The notes under the pieces are model-generated. The model saw only the letters and a list, made by a program, of their open reading frames with translations, was not told the origin of the DNA and ran no database searches. A DNA stretch of 64,000 bases from Mytilus galloprovincialis (taxonomy: Eukaryota > Mollusca > Bivalvia > Mytilida > Mytilidae), in the NCBI RefSeq assembly GCF_965363235.1, contig NC_134847.1:53600439-53664438 (forward strand), given 5' to 3'. The first letter of the stretch is position 1. Every line of letters begins with the position of its first letter. The translations under genes were made by a program, and so were the position numbers. Of the stretch, positions 12,245 to 23,700 are shown piece after piece.

Positions 12245-12415
12245 TCATTGACTCAATTTTGACTCAGTCTTGAAGTCTGTCCTTAAACCACCATCTACTC
12301 TGCCTCTTGCTACCTCTACGTCTGTCATCAAGTATCTAGCCTTTTGTGCCATATCAATATCCAATTCCAGCCAATTATTTGCAAGCAGCAGTTGTTGATT
12401 ATTCTTGTTGGATAA
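12245..12415 (-). pseudogene. Coding-like ORF fragment of unknown family
   Basis: On the minus strand an open frame of about 57 codons ends in TGA at 12245-12247 and reads ...WLELDIDMAQKARYLMTD... with balanced, protein-like composition, unlike the low-complexity frames around it. It has no ATG near its start, and only a weak AG (CAACAAG) could serve as acceptor. It could be the 3' end of an exon of an unseen gene or a gene fossil. I do not recognise the family. Confidence 0.25.
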
Positions 12416-12829
12416 TCATTATACGTATACCTAAACATTAAGACACATAATATGTAGCTATATGACCCTATAGGTATGAAGTATCTATACAGAATCTAGC
12501 CTTATGTCAGTCTGTCGTTGTTACAGACATAATACTGTGGATTCATTATTTTTCGTTGGAACCAATATTCGTGTGTTTAGTGGGTAGAAGTGAACAACGA
12601 ATTTTAATGTTCAACGTTCAACGAAAAACAAATTTCTATAAACTTGTATCCAGACTTTTGCAGAACCTTGAAATAAAATATCCACGAAAATTCGAGGTTT
12701 CCGTAATCCACGAAAATTGGTACCAACGAAAATAAAAGAATCCACAGTATTCCGTATTTTGTCGTGTTGTAACGTAGTAAACCGTAATAGCCTCTGAGAA
12801 CCCTGGCTGACACCTAGCTTTCCTTATAA

Positions 12830-13262
12830 TAATAGTCATCTAAAGAGTTAGATTTAGATAAAAGTTGAGGTTTACTTCTTTGTGGAAAATAGCACCCTGA
12901 GTAAACTACTACAGGAGTGTGTGACCATTTTGTAAATAAAAGATTTTCCTTCGTTCATCATAAAAAGCTAGTAAAAGTGTCAAGTACATTCCTTAAAAAA
13001 AGTTGAATTTGAGCTTATTTGTTATTTTTGTTAAGTGAAAAGTGTCATTATTTCAAGAAATGTGCGCCATAAAGGTTTTATTTCCCCAGCCTTATGACTT
13101 TAAACAAAATATGGACCGGATCGCAAGAAACGAATACATATTTACTTTTATCCTATAAATAATGCATTTACATTATTTAAAGTAATAATTACTGGAGCTC
13201 TGTTTACGGTAAAACATATGAATAACAACTGTTATTATGTTATTATACTTCAACAGCGGTAA
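12830..13262 (-). pseudogene. Orphan 3' flank of a lost P450 copy
   Basis: This stretch aligns along its length with 15078-15449, the region just downstream of the P450 pseudogene. Shared blocks include GATCGCAAGAAACGAATACA and CTGTTATTAT followed by TTATTATACTTCAACAGCG. Identity looks around 80 percent by eye. The match stops a few codons inside the P450 reading frame (the CTTCAACAGCG corresponds to the last residues, RAVEV-stop), beyond which P450 sequence is absent. So a further tandem copy probably stood here and its coding part was lost. Confidence 0.6.
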
Positions 13263-14735
13263 ATAACGGTAAATAACTCATGAAAGAAGAGATTCAGTTT
13301 TACCATTGAATTACATTGGATCAATTTCTTTTCTGTAAGCAGTAATCATCTATCACGAAAATCATGATAGACAAAACAACCCATGGAATATGAATATGAA
13401 CTTTAAGAACGAAAAATCCGGAAAAAAACAGCAATGATATCCCCACACCCTATTACCGGCTATTGGTAGTGTGGATGCAAAATTAATCGTACAGTTTAGA
13501 AATGACCGGATTAATAGAAATCTACTCGTATTTCCCCTTGTTTGCAGGACAGCTGTCGTTTTATTTAAGGCCAAGGAACATTAAACGGCCTATGTATCAG
13601 ATTTTGCTTAAATTTTGCATACAACCTTCAGTTTAACTACAACTGTAAATTGAAAATAATAATGCATTAATCTCTTTTATTATACGAAATATTATAGATT
13701 GATTTCTTTCAGTATGGGTATATATTTGTATGGAAAGAAAAAAAAAAAAAAAAAACAGAACAAAGTCGGCGAAAAACTTTCTAAAATTTGTCTAAAATCA
13801 TCAAATCTGTTATTTGTACTCCATAGTTTTTTTCTTCTTTAAAAACTTTATGTTGTTAACACTTACATTTCTATTTTAATGATATAAAGTAATCATATGG
13901 TTACCCATTTCGTTTTTTGTCTAATAATCAATTTGATACCTTGGTAGTGAAAAACATTTTACATCCTGCAACGCGATGACGTTACGATTATTTCGACATT
14001 TTATTGGATTTTTACGCAAAGAACACAACTTTGAATGATGTATACCATACAAACGAAGTCGGTGACTCTATCTTTATTTTGCATCATTAAAAAGGAAATG
14101 GATGTATCAACAAGATAATTTTTTTAAAGAAAATTCTATGGAGTAGAAATCAGGGATTTCATGATTAAAGACAAATTTTAGAAGTTTTTTCGCCGATTTT
14201 ATTTGCTTTCTAAACATATGTTCACCAGTTTTGAAAGAATATAATCAGTAATATAATTAAAATGATAAATAGGATAAATGCATTATTTTTTCGATTTTCA
14301 GTTGTTGTTCATCGAGCCAGAGTTGTTTGCAAAATTTTACTGGAATCCCTGACTTAGTCCATTGACTATAAATTAACCTTGATAGTAAAAGGTACTGATT
14401 CGATAACTTGAAAAAACCGTCTAGAACATTTTCATCCCTCGAAAATCTGTCAAACAGTGTGCGTTCTTATTATATATAACTGAAAGTGGCAGCAATGACT
14501 GACTTTACTTTTATTTGACAAAATGTACTTTTACATAGACTCAACTAAAAAAGAGACAAACATGTTTTGTTTTTTTTTGCAAATCAAAAGAAAGTCAAAG
14601 CGCAAAGAGTAAAACAAAGAACGAAATGTGAATATTATTTTGTATTTAAACTTTAAAAAATCTTTTGCTAATACAATTCTCTCATTAAATTTTCACATTT
14701 TGCTTCCACATATATAATTATGAATAAACATTGTT
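13263..14735. other. Intergenic, no feature seen
   Basis: AT-rich sequence with a poly-A run near 13739-13755. No gene, RNA or repeat structure could be supported. Confidence 0.4.
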
Positions 14736-14789
14736 CAATTGCAGCCCTACCATTCTGCCTTATTAAATTCGATATCATTCTTGGAAATA

Positions 14790-14996
14790 TATAAAAGAGG
14801 GACGAAAGATACCAAAGGGACAGTCAGACTCATAAATCTAAAACAAACTGACAACGCCATGGCTAAAAACGAAAAAGACAAACAAACAACAGCACAAATG
14901 ACACAACATAGAAAACTAAATAATACACAACACGAACCCCACCAAAAAACTAGGGGTGATCTCAGGTGCTCCGGAAGGGTAAGCAGATCCTGCTAT
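14790..14996 (+). repeat. Dispersed mussel repeat (ACAACGCCATGGCTA family)
   Basis: The block runs from GAGGGACGAAAGATACCAAA through CTGACAACGCCATGGCTA, CACAACATAGAAAACTAAA, ACACGAACCCCACCAAAAA and GGTGCTCCGGAAGGGTAAGC. Other copies or pieces are at 53965-54160, 29395-29480, 63410-63590 and, reversed, 19480-19800 and 37110-37290. Copies on both strands with ragged ends indicate a transposed repeat. It spans a short open frame that should not be read as a gene. Confidence 0.6.
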
Positions 14997-15077
14997 AATT
15001 TAGTTATTTAACCGCAACTTGATCAGTTATACAACTAAATAGGTTTCAATCAATATATTTAACCATGTACCATTGCC

Positions 15078-15435
15078 GTAATAGTCATCTAGAGCGTTAG
15101 GCTATAGATAAAACTTATGGTTTACTTCTTTGGGGAAAAATTAGAAACCAGAGCAAACTACTACATGACTGAGTGACCATTTTGAAAATAAAAAGATTTT
15201 CCTTTGTGCAACCTAAAAAGATAGTAAAAGTAGCTGACAGAAAAACAGTGTCATTATTTCCAGAAATATGTACCATAAAGGTTTTATTTCCTCATCTTTA
15301 TGACATAAACCAAAATATTACAGGATCGCAAGAAACGAATACATATTTACTTTTATCATATACATAACGCATTTACATTATTACTCGAGCTTTTTTAATG
15401 GCAAAAACATATGAATACCAACTGTTATTATATTA
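15078..15435 (-). other. 3' flank of the P450 pseudogene, duplicated upstream and downstream
   Basis: This non-coding flank is the better-preserved partner of 12830-13262. Its conservation over about 370 bp while the coding copy decayed shows that the duplicated unit included the 3' flank of the gene. Confidence 0.55.
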
Positions 15436-18311
15436 TTATACTTCAACAGCGCGGAATGAGAAATCGTCTGGAGCCAACGTAACGCCTAGTTTTCCAGCTG
15501 TTGAAGGCAAATGCTTTGGATCTGATGGACGAAACTTGAATCTTTGAACAAGTGTAGTTTCAAACAGGAAAAACTCCATTCTGGCTAATGACTCGCCAAG
15601 GCGTACTCCCTAGAAAACAATTTATAGCAACAGCAGCAATGACCATATATCGTTATTCGTTTGGAATCTTTCGGATTTTTGTATTCATTGACGTTTATCT
15701 CACAATTATTTTTATCCATTTTTGACACTCACAAAAAAAAGTGTGTATAATACAATAAAACACATCTTGTAAACTATTTAGCATAATCATGCGAAGCACT
15801 AATATAATATCATTATAAAATAACAGATACAAAAATAAAAAATATTTGTTATGCAAGGCAAACTTGTGAAACGTTCTTCTCTTATGGAAGTTTGTGACAG
15901 CATTTCGATTAAATTTCAAATGAAATCACTTAAAAAATCTTACATTACCCAAATAAGTCAGAACTTTATTTATATATGTACGTGGCTTAACCTTTATCTG
16001 ATACAGTTCACATTTCACATATCTAAATTGTGTTGGCTAAGTTCATTGTAAAATTCTGACCTTAAGTTTAACCATTATAAACCAATTTATCAATTTTACT
16101 CATGGTTGAGATTTCATTGTTCATAAATAATGTTTTTTTAATACCCTCAATAGGTAATCTGGAAATGAAATATCAACAATACAACTTTAATTAAATGTTT
16201 TTGTGTATCCAAACCATAAATAGAAGAGACATCTTCCACAATAATATCCCCTTAATAACTATAAAATTGTTAAACTCTCAGATCAAATTAAACCACGAAG
16301 TGTAGACACTATTTGAAATGACACTAGTGCGATCACTCACAGCCTCTCTCACACCTCCCCCCCCCAAAAAAAAAGCAAACAAAAAACACAAAACAAAAAC
16401 TGTACTTTGTAAAGAATGTCTATTTGTTTTAGATGCTTATCAACAAATACATCAAATGTACTTATCCATCACAATTATTTATTCTTATTTGTATAGATAG
16501 ATAGTTACCAAGACTGAATGCTAAAACTTTGTCTTCATTTACAAGTTTTCTTTCGGCATCCAAGAACCTTGAAGGTCTAAACGTTTCTGGATCTTCAAAT
16601 ACTTCAGGATCGAAACAAAACAGAACCTAATAGTGTATAGTATGTGAAAACCCATACACATTGTGACCATAAACTTACAATCAAACGTAGACTCTGTTTT
16701 TCCCTTCTCTGATTTTATTCTCTTCAAGTAAATATCGATATAATCTCGCAGATTATGTTCGTCAAAGGTCTCTTCATGTTCATTTATGACAAGTGTTAAA
16801 TGTTTTTCTACGTCATCGACGTTACGAATAGTATGTTTTATACCAAAAGGATCACAGGAAACATATCTGAGAAAAGAAAAATTGTAGCCAAAAAATTATA
16901 TTAGAAACACATAAAGTCAAAAGTCCTTTGATTTTGAATGGTGTTCCATTTTTTTCTCCAATGACCCTAATCAATACTTCAACTTCTTCCTTTATCTTTG
17001 ATTCCTGGCTCTTTTTACCAAATCCAAACTGGCGAAGTGCCCTATTGTAAGTTCTATGCTCTTTCCACAGGGGCCAGACGAACTTCCAATACCTGAAACA
17101 ATATTGATTTAATTTTCAATCATTAAAAACTCATGCAAAAATATACCTGACAATAAAATTTATGTTGTAACATTCATTAGTTTCCCCATCACTTACAGTT
17201 TATGTCATTGACCTGTCAGATATATATCGGTTGCACTTATGTTAATACAGAAAATGCAATTTTTCCATAGGAACTCCCTTTCTTACTAAAATGTGCCACT
17301 TTAACTATGAATGAAGTTTCATAAAAAATCATATCTAAGAACGGAAAGTCTATATACACAAAGATCAAAACATAGTTCTGTGCATATTTTCAACATTTAT
17401 GTGCCCGAACTTCTAAGAGTTTAAACGTATACTAAAATTCTGTACTACTTCACCTACACTGTAGGTCTTCCTCAGATTTTATTTTTCACCGTTATCATGT
17501 GGTTTTGTACTGGTAACTTTCCCAAGTTATGTCTCTATGAGATGAATCATAGAGATCGTATCTGGGAACCAGTACGCCAACAAAACAAAATATCTATGAA
17601 TATTACCGGGTATGTATCTCCCAAAAGAGCCATGCCTTGAGAAACAGCTGTATTTACCAAGTTCAACCTACAATAATTGATTTCCTTAAACAATAACTAT
17701 CATTGGTTATATAGCAAATGTAAATCTACAACTAGATACATTTTAATTTATCATTTAAAGAATATTTGAGGCTTCTAGCGAAAAAAAAAGATACAACTGA
17801 AATTTCACAAAACAGTGCATCAACAACTACACTCTATCTCAAACATAAATCTGATAGGGTGATCAGATAGGGAAAAAAGTCAGATAAAAGTATTGGCTTT
17901 GCAAAAAATAATTTTCAGCCTTCAGTTAAAGTAACATCAGAACGTCCTGATAGCCTTATTGTGAAAGATATTGCTCATTGTAAAGGTAAGTAAATGAAAT
18001 TACTAAGTGGAGTGACAAATCAAGAAAAAAAATCTTACATCTCCATGTTTTATGAAAACTTCTTTTAGCGTCTGTACTCCATTAACTACGACCATAGTTT
18101 TGGATCCTAATATTAAACTAAACACATCACCATACTTAAGCCTATATTCCATGAAAGCTTCTGGTAAATTGTCTAACTTCACGTTTAAGTTTCCAAGAAA
18201 TGGCGTTGTCGGTGGACCCGGTGGCAGTGTGGCATTTCTTGTTGTTTTGCTCCACAAAATGTAGAGACCAAGTCCACAAAATAATAGAAACACTGTTAAC
18301 AAGACAATCAT
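15436..18311 (-). pseudogene. Cytochrome P450 CYP2-clan pseudogene
   Basis: All four exons can be placed by comparison with the two intact neighbours. Exon 1 is 18039-18311 (91 codons, anchor and LPPGPP hinge kept), but its last 18 codons and donor lie inverted on the plus strand at 17931-17985. Exon 2 (16679-17092) is 414 nt against 519: an internal segment was lost between two ATTATATT direct repeats, and an indel near 17040 shifts the frame. Only the last 104 nt of exon 3 remain (16509-16612); the I-helix, K-helix and most of intron 2 are deleted. In exon 4 (about 15436-15609) the haem loop is spoiled: the cysteine codon aligns with CGC (Arg) and the acceptor region no longer fits. The gene therefore cannot make a working P450. 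A GTG six bases before the ATG at 18311 is in frame but the ATG matches the intact copies. Confidence 0.92.
17931..18038 (+). other. 108-bp inversion inside P450 pseudogene exon 1
   Basis: On the plus strand 17931-17985 reads VTSERPDSLIVKDIAHCK plus one base and then a GTAAGT donor, whereas the rest of the gene is on the minus strand. The 91 codons left in exon 1 plus these 18 make exactly the 109 codons plus one base of exon 1 in both intact genes. The segment is bounded by GTAAC at 17931 and CTTAC at 18034-18038, which are near-inverted copies of each other, so a clean local inversion of this piece restores colinearity. Confidence 0.85.
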
Positions 18312-18319
18312 TATCACGA

Positions 18320-19160
18320 CTAGTGCTTTCTTATTATCATCCTAAATACGTTAAACAGTTCAGCAAATAGCGGATAAATCATGTGTTATTATGAGCATTT
18401 ATTTATAATGATGAAAAATAACTTTTAAACCCTATCAAATCATTAAATTGTTCTTGTTCCAAATATAGATTACAATGTATAAACGGTCTTAGTATCCTAA
18501 ATTTGTATTACCTGGATGAGTGTAAGTTAATTTTACTTGTATGTTTATATAAAGTATGGGATAAATTATGTCACTCAAACGCACTTTATTACAATACCAC
18601 TGAATTATTCAGAATGATTTTTTAACAGTATTTAAAAATATAATTTTGCATGTATCAGATAATTATTTGTCAATAAATTAAAGCCCTAAAAAGGTTAACT
18701 TGTGGCATAAAATCAACAATTTCAATGAGTTTTGAAACCCAATCTTTCTTTTAGATACGTATTTGAGAGATCTATATGTTTTTGTATTTCATAAGTAAAA
18801 AGGTAAGTGGGATATTACCAGGTCTTAAAACTGTTAATGCACTTAGTGCTGTAAAAAGGTAAACAGTTTCTAAACCATTAGTGAATTTAACCAAACAAAA
18901 TTCTTTGTAAACTATTGCAAATACCGCTGAGCACTAGAACATGTACAAAATAAGTGTAAGGTTTGTAGAACAGTCAGCCGACTTGTTCATTTAGTCATTT
19001 GAGGCTGATTTAAAACAAATGTCTTCTTAGAAAGATTGGAAATGGGAGTGTCCTTCAATTAACTTTCCGATGCAGAGATGTTGTTTTCTAACTAAATAAC
19101 GAAAACGAAATTCATAAATCGGTATGAGAAAAAAAAAAAAAAAAAAAAAAAATCCGGGTT
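18320..19160. other. Intergenic, no feature seen
   Basis: AT-rich sequence between the P450 pseudogene and a retroelement fragment, ending in a poly-A run near 19129-19151. No ORF or repeat was supported. Confidence 0.4.
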
Positions 19161-19164
19161 ACAA

Positions 19165-19470
19165 ACTAAAACAATTCAAAGTTTGGTGACTATGTTAGAC
19201 GCATCTATTCCATCGAAATTAAAATCAACGGTACTACAGATAGTGCTAAGTCTGCTAATATCATGACTTACAACTAGATATATTAACAATAATGGTCGGT
19301 TGAAAACAAAACTGAACGATAAAAGAGAATTTGAAAAATCTCTTCGTAAATTTTATGGACGCTATGTCGAGTTGGTTGACCGTTATGAAATATCTGTTTC
19401 ACAGATAAAGACGAATATGTTCGAATTGTCGTAACCAAAATCCTGTTCTCTTATCCCCAAATGTGACCAA
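19165..19470 (+). mobile_element. Penelope-like retroelement fragment (C-terminal part)
   Basis: The plus strand holds a segment reading FYGRYVELVDRYEISVSQ, which aligns by eye with the ends of the other Penelope-like pieces at 35060-35820 and 49330-49540 (pattern F-x-x-x-Y-x-x-L-V-D-x-Y-x-x-x-x-S-Q). An old, broken fossil fragment, clearly incomplete. Assignment to Penelope-like elements rests on memory of the family. Confidence 0.5.
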
Positions 19471-19479
19471 CCGAATTTG

Positions 19480-20420
19480 ACTTATCACCGGGTTTGTACT
19501 GACATGAGCGTCAGAGGATGTGCTTAATCATCCGGAGAAACTGATATCACCCCTGGTGGGGTTCGTGTTGCTCACTCTGTTTAGGTTTAGGTTTAGGTTT
19601 ATTTTTATGTTGTGTTATGTGTTCTTAGTTGTTTTTGTCTTTTTGTCTTTGTTTATGCGATGATGTTTTCATTTTATTTTATAATTTATAAGTTCATTTG
19701 GTATCTTTCGCCTCTCGTTCAAAGTGTTTACATTCAAAACGGACAAAAATGTTATTTCCTGTTGAGACACGCGCTAACATTGCGTAAACGAGGGTAATAT
19801 ATATTCCGTGATATATAGATAAAGGCAACAGTTGTAACGCTGTTCAAAACTCATCAATCCATTGACAAAAAACAAAATCGGGGTAACAAACTAAAACTGA
19901 GGGACACGCATTAAATGTAAGAGGAGAACAACGACACAACATTAAAATGTAACACACACAGAAACGACTAAGCATTAGACAAAATCCTATTAGAATAAAA
20001 AATATAACATATAGAACTACGGTTGCAACTCAATCAATCGATTGTTGCCTTTAAACGACTAAGAAAGCTCCGTATTAGTTTGCGTTTTAAGCTTTCAAAC
20101 AGTTTGATATTTTTGCATTGATACATTTGGTGTCCATTTCGGAATTTGAGGTCCTACATGCTCATATTTTATTTAGAATATTTTTACTTTTTAAATTTTA
20201 CCGTCACAAGTGAGCCGCTCGTCTAGAAAAAAAATATTTGTTTTTAGTCTGGTGTCTATGATTAGTTTTTTTGTAAAATTGAAGCCGTCCTACTAGTGTA
20301 GGAATTTCTCGCTGCGTTGAAAACCTATTGGTGGCCTTGGGATTATTTCTGCCCTAGGTCGGGTTATGGTTTCTTTGACACCTTCCCAATTTTTTTATTC
20401 TGAGAAGTTAGACTATGAAG
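19480..20420. repeat. Cluster of dispersed mussel repeats
   Basis: Three recognisable pieces lie here. At 19480-19800 is a reversed copy of the ACAACGCCATGGCTA family end, including CCGGAGAAACTGATATCACC and GGTATCTTTCGCCTC. At 19840-20010 is a block with AAAATCGGGGTAACAAACTA and AGAGGAGAACAACGACACAA, repeated at 31140-31330. At about 20270-20420 is GTTGAAAACCTATTGGTGGC then GGTTTCTTTGACACCTTCCC, whose 3' end resembles the 465-bp repeat unit at 32012. None is coding. Confidence 0.55.
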
Positions 20421-20779
20421 ATTCATGCCATATGAGCGAAAAGGTTTAATATTAACATAAATATAACTTGTTTGAATATGCTGTGTTTTTTATTGACTTG
20501 ATTGGTATTTGTTGTATTCCTAGTTTGGGATGTTGACGTAGATAACGATGTTCAGTACTGGAATATTATACCAACTTGGATTGAAATCGATGAGTATATT
20601 TATTTATCTGAACTAACTTATTGCAATGCAATGTTAATGCGAACTTCTTTTTTCTTTTTTCTGTAGTGTTTTCCTCGCCTTGTTAAACGTTAGAAATTCG
20701 AAGACGTTTTAAACATTGAGGCATTTACACAACAGAACTAACTAACTATTGTTTCCAGATACTATTCCTATAAAAATTA

Positions 20780-23700
20780 TTATACTCCGACAGCACAAAA
20801 AGAAAATTCCACGGGTGCTAATGTAAGTCCTAATTTTCCTTTTATTGACGGCAAGTTGTCGATATCAGCAGCTACGAGTTTAAACCTTTGTATGAGTATT
20901 GTTGCAAATAGGAAAAATTCCATTCTGGCCAATGACTCTCCAAGACAAACTCTTCTACCTAAAACAAAAATACCAACAAGATAATTAAAATCAATATTTC
21001 AAAGTATAAAAGCGTCAAACTTTCTTTAAAAGAAATATTGCATAAATATGGCAGTCATCGGACATGATTTATCCTACAGATAATTATTAGCACCTTTTCT
21101 TAAACAAACCTCTTTAATTTTTTATTTTTTAACTGGTACAATCCGTCAATCAAACATTCTCAATAAAAAGTCGTTCGTTACGTATTGAGGTGTGCAAATT
21201 ACTACATGTACTGATATTTTTTATAAGGATATATTTAAAAATACAATTACAAATGTAAGTATTTCTATCCCCAGGTTAAGATATCCTTAACCAAATTTTC
21301 CACCACTTTTGGATCTTTAAAAACAAATATTCTTGTATTTGCCTCGCAAATGTTTTGATTCGAGCAACACTGACGAGTTATGCGGGGATGAAATGCGAAG
21401 CTATCTTTCTAAATAATACACCTAGTATTTTTGGCGAGTTTAAACAAAGAAATGAAAAAATGAAAATAATATTACCTAGTCCAAAAGCAAGAACCTTATC
21501 CAGATTAACGAGCTTTCGTTCTGTATCCAGAAACCTTGTAGGACGAAACGCCTCTGGATCGTCAAATATCTCTGGGTCATACAAGACGGAATGTAAGTTA
21601 GGCATCAATTGGGAACCTTTGGGGATCACGTAACCCTTATAATTAAAATCCTTCGTTAGTCCATGAGGTAAAGTGAAAGGTGCTATACATCCAAATCGTA
21701 GGACCTCATTTAAAACTGCTTCCGTATAAGGTAACTTAGGCTTGTCCTGCGTACATGGATATCTTGATGTTCCTATGACATTGTTTATCTCCTTTCTCAT
21801 TTCGTTCTGAACTTCAGGATGATTTATCAGCAAAACAATAAACCATTGCAAAGCTGTTGATGTCGTGTCGGTCCCCGCTACAAACAGGTCTCCTATTGTA
21901 CAAGTAAGTTGCTGATCTAAAATATTTAAAATTAAAATTAAGAGACAGAAGATGTTATACTCGTGAAAATAAAACAATGAACCCAAAGTGATCAGAAACT
22001 TATTTGGTAGTGTTCTTTAATTAATTATATTTTTGTTGTAATGTTTTGTAAACAAAGAGATGTGGTATGAATGTCATTTTTTTAGTCAAAGACAGCAGTT
22101 TTTGATAAATTATTACCCAATCAAACGTACATACCCAAAAAAAGGATAAAAAAATAAGATAAATCAACATCTATCCTGAACAAATTAAGGTTTGTTCAAA
22201 CAAGTTACCATGCATGCACTAAATAGGTGATTTGTTCTAAAGAGTCACATAGATGCATACTAATTTAAAATACGATTTTTAACGGCAAAACATTTCTCTT
22301 GGAAAACAAATTAGTATATTTTACTTTGATTAATTTTAGTTTAATAAGTACAATTGTCGTAACAATTTGTTATTTAAAAAAAGCTAATTAGTGCTGAAAA
22401 AGCATATATATCCGGAATTTGACCATCAATTGAAAAAAGTAATTCTGATATATAATTGTAACCCCTTTGCCACCAACTGATAATGAAAGGCTACAATTTA
22501 ACAACATTCTAGCATAGTATATAATTATTGATGTGAATTCAAGCAGGAAATACGATTTTCGTTCAATTATTTCAAGTTTTATCCTGTTGAAGCCTTTACC
22601 GTCTGGATTTTACCGTCTGGGATTTGCTCATTGTGCCTGATGTATGACAAAACATATTTTCACTTACGATCAAATGTAGATTTTGGATTGTCTTTATCTG
22701 ATCTCATTCTTTTTAGGTAGACATCGACATAATCTCTCAAATTATTTTCATCAAATGTCTCTTCATGTTCCTTAACAATATTCTTCAGATGATTGCGCAC
22801 GACATCAGCATTGGTTACTGTACGTTTGATCCCAAAAGGATCACCTGGGATGTATTGAAGGAAAGGAAAGGTTGTAGCAAGCATTGTTATGTTTACACTG
22901 TTTGTGTTCTCTTTAATTTTGTCCAGTAATGACATAAAACGTTCGTCAGTGTATTCGTAACGCTGACCAAAAACTATGGAACACGTTATGTTAGAAAAAG
23001 ACAAATATAGAAGTTGCCTGATGTTGAATGACTGTCCATTCTTTTCCTCAATGAGCTTCATTAAAACTTCAGCTTCTTCTATGATCTTTGATTCAAGACT
23101 CTTTTTACCAAACCCAAACTCGCGCAATGCTCCCAATGTAAACGTTCTGTGTTCTTTCCATAAGGAACCAGATGAGCTTACTATTCCTGAAAAAAAATCA
23201 TGAAATAAAAACTTTACAACACATAAAATACATGTGCACACAGCCTTATTTTACTGCTGCAATCAAAAATAATACTATATCTCCTTTCACATTATTGGCG
23301 GAGTTCATATTGCTCAAAGTTCATGTGTAGTATTTGTCTTCAACTTTTTTGCCAAAACATTTCCTAAATGGTGTTGTGATGTGTTGTTTATGGAGGGTTA
23401 TACGAGGATATGCATTGAATAGGAAGCTAAAACTATTAACTGTCCTGATTATTATCTCAATGTTGCACGATTTGTAACACTTGTCTACGTCTTTTATTCC
23501 CCGGAGGATGTTGGGAAATTTCGTATTTTCCAGTTATTTTCTAAATATAATTTGCACGTCTTCCTCCAAGGAAATGAAACTCATTCCTATTATGTACATG
23601 TAACTTCGTACGGAATGATTTCGTACAGAATACATTATAAATCGATTACTAGTATTACAAATCACAGGAAACTGGTATGTTCATACAATTTTCTATGCCA

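Noticed and set aside
19580-19606. TTTAGG tandem resembling telomere repeat
   Set aside because: Only about four units, and the molluscan telomere motif is TTAGGG; it lies within a dispersed repeat.
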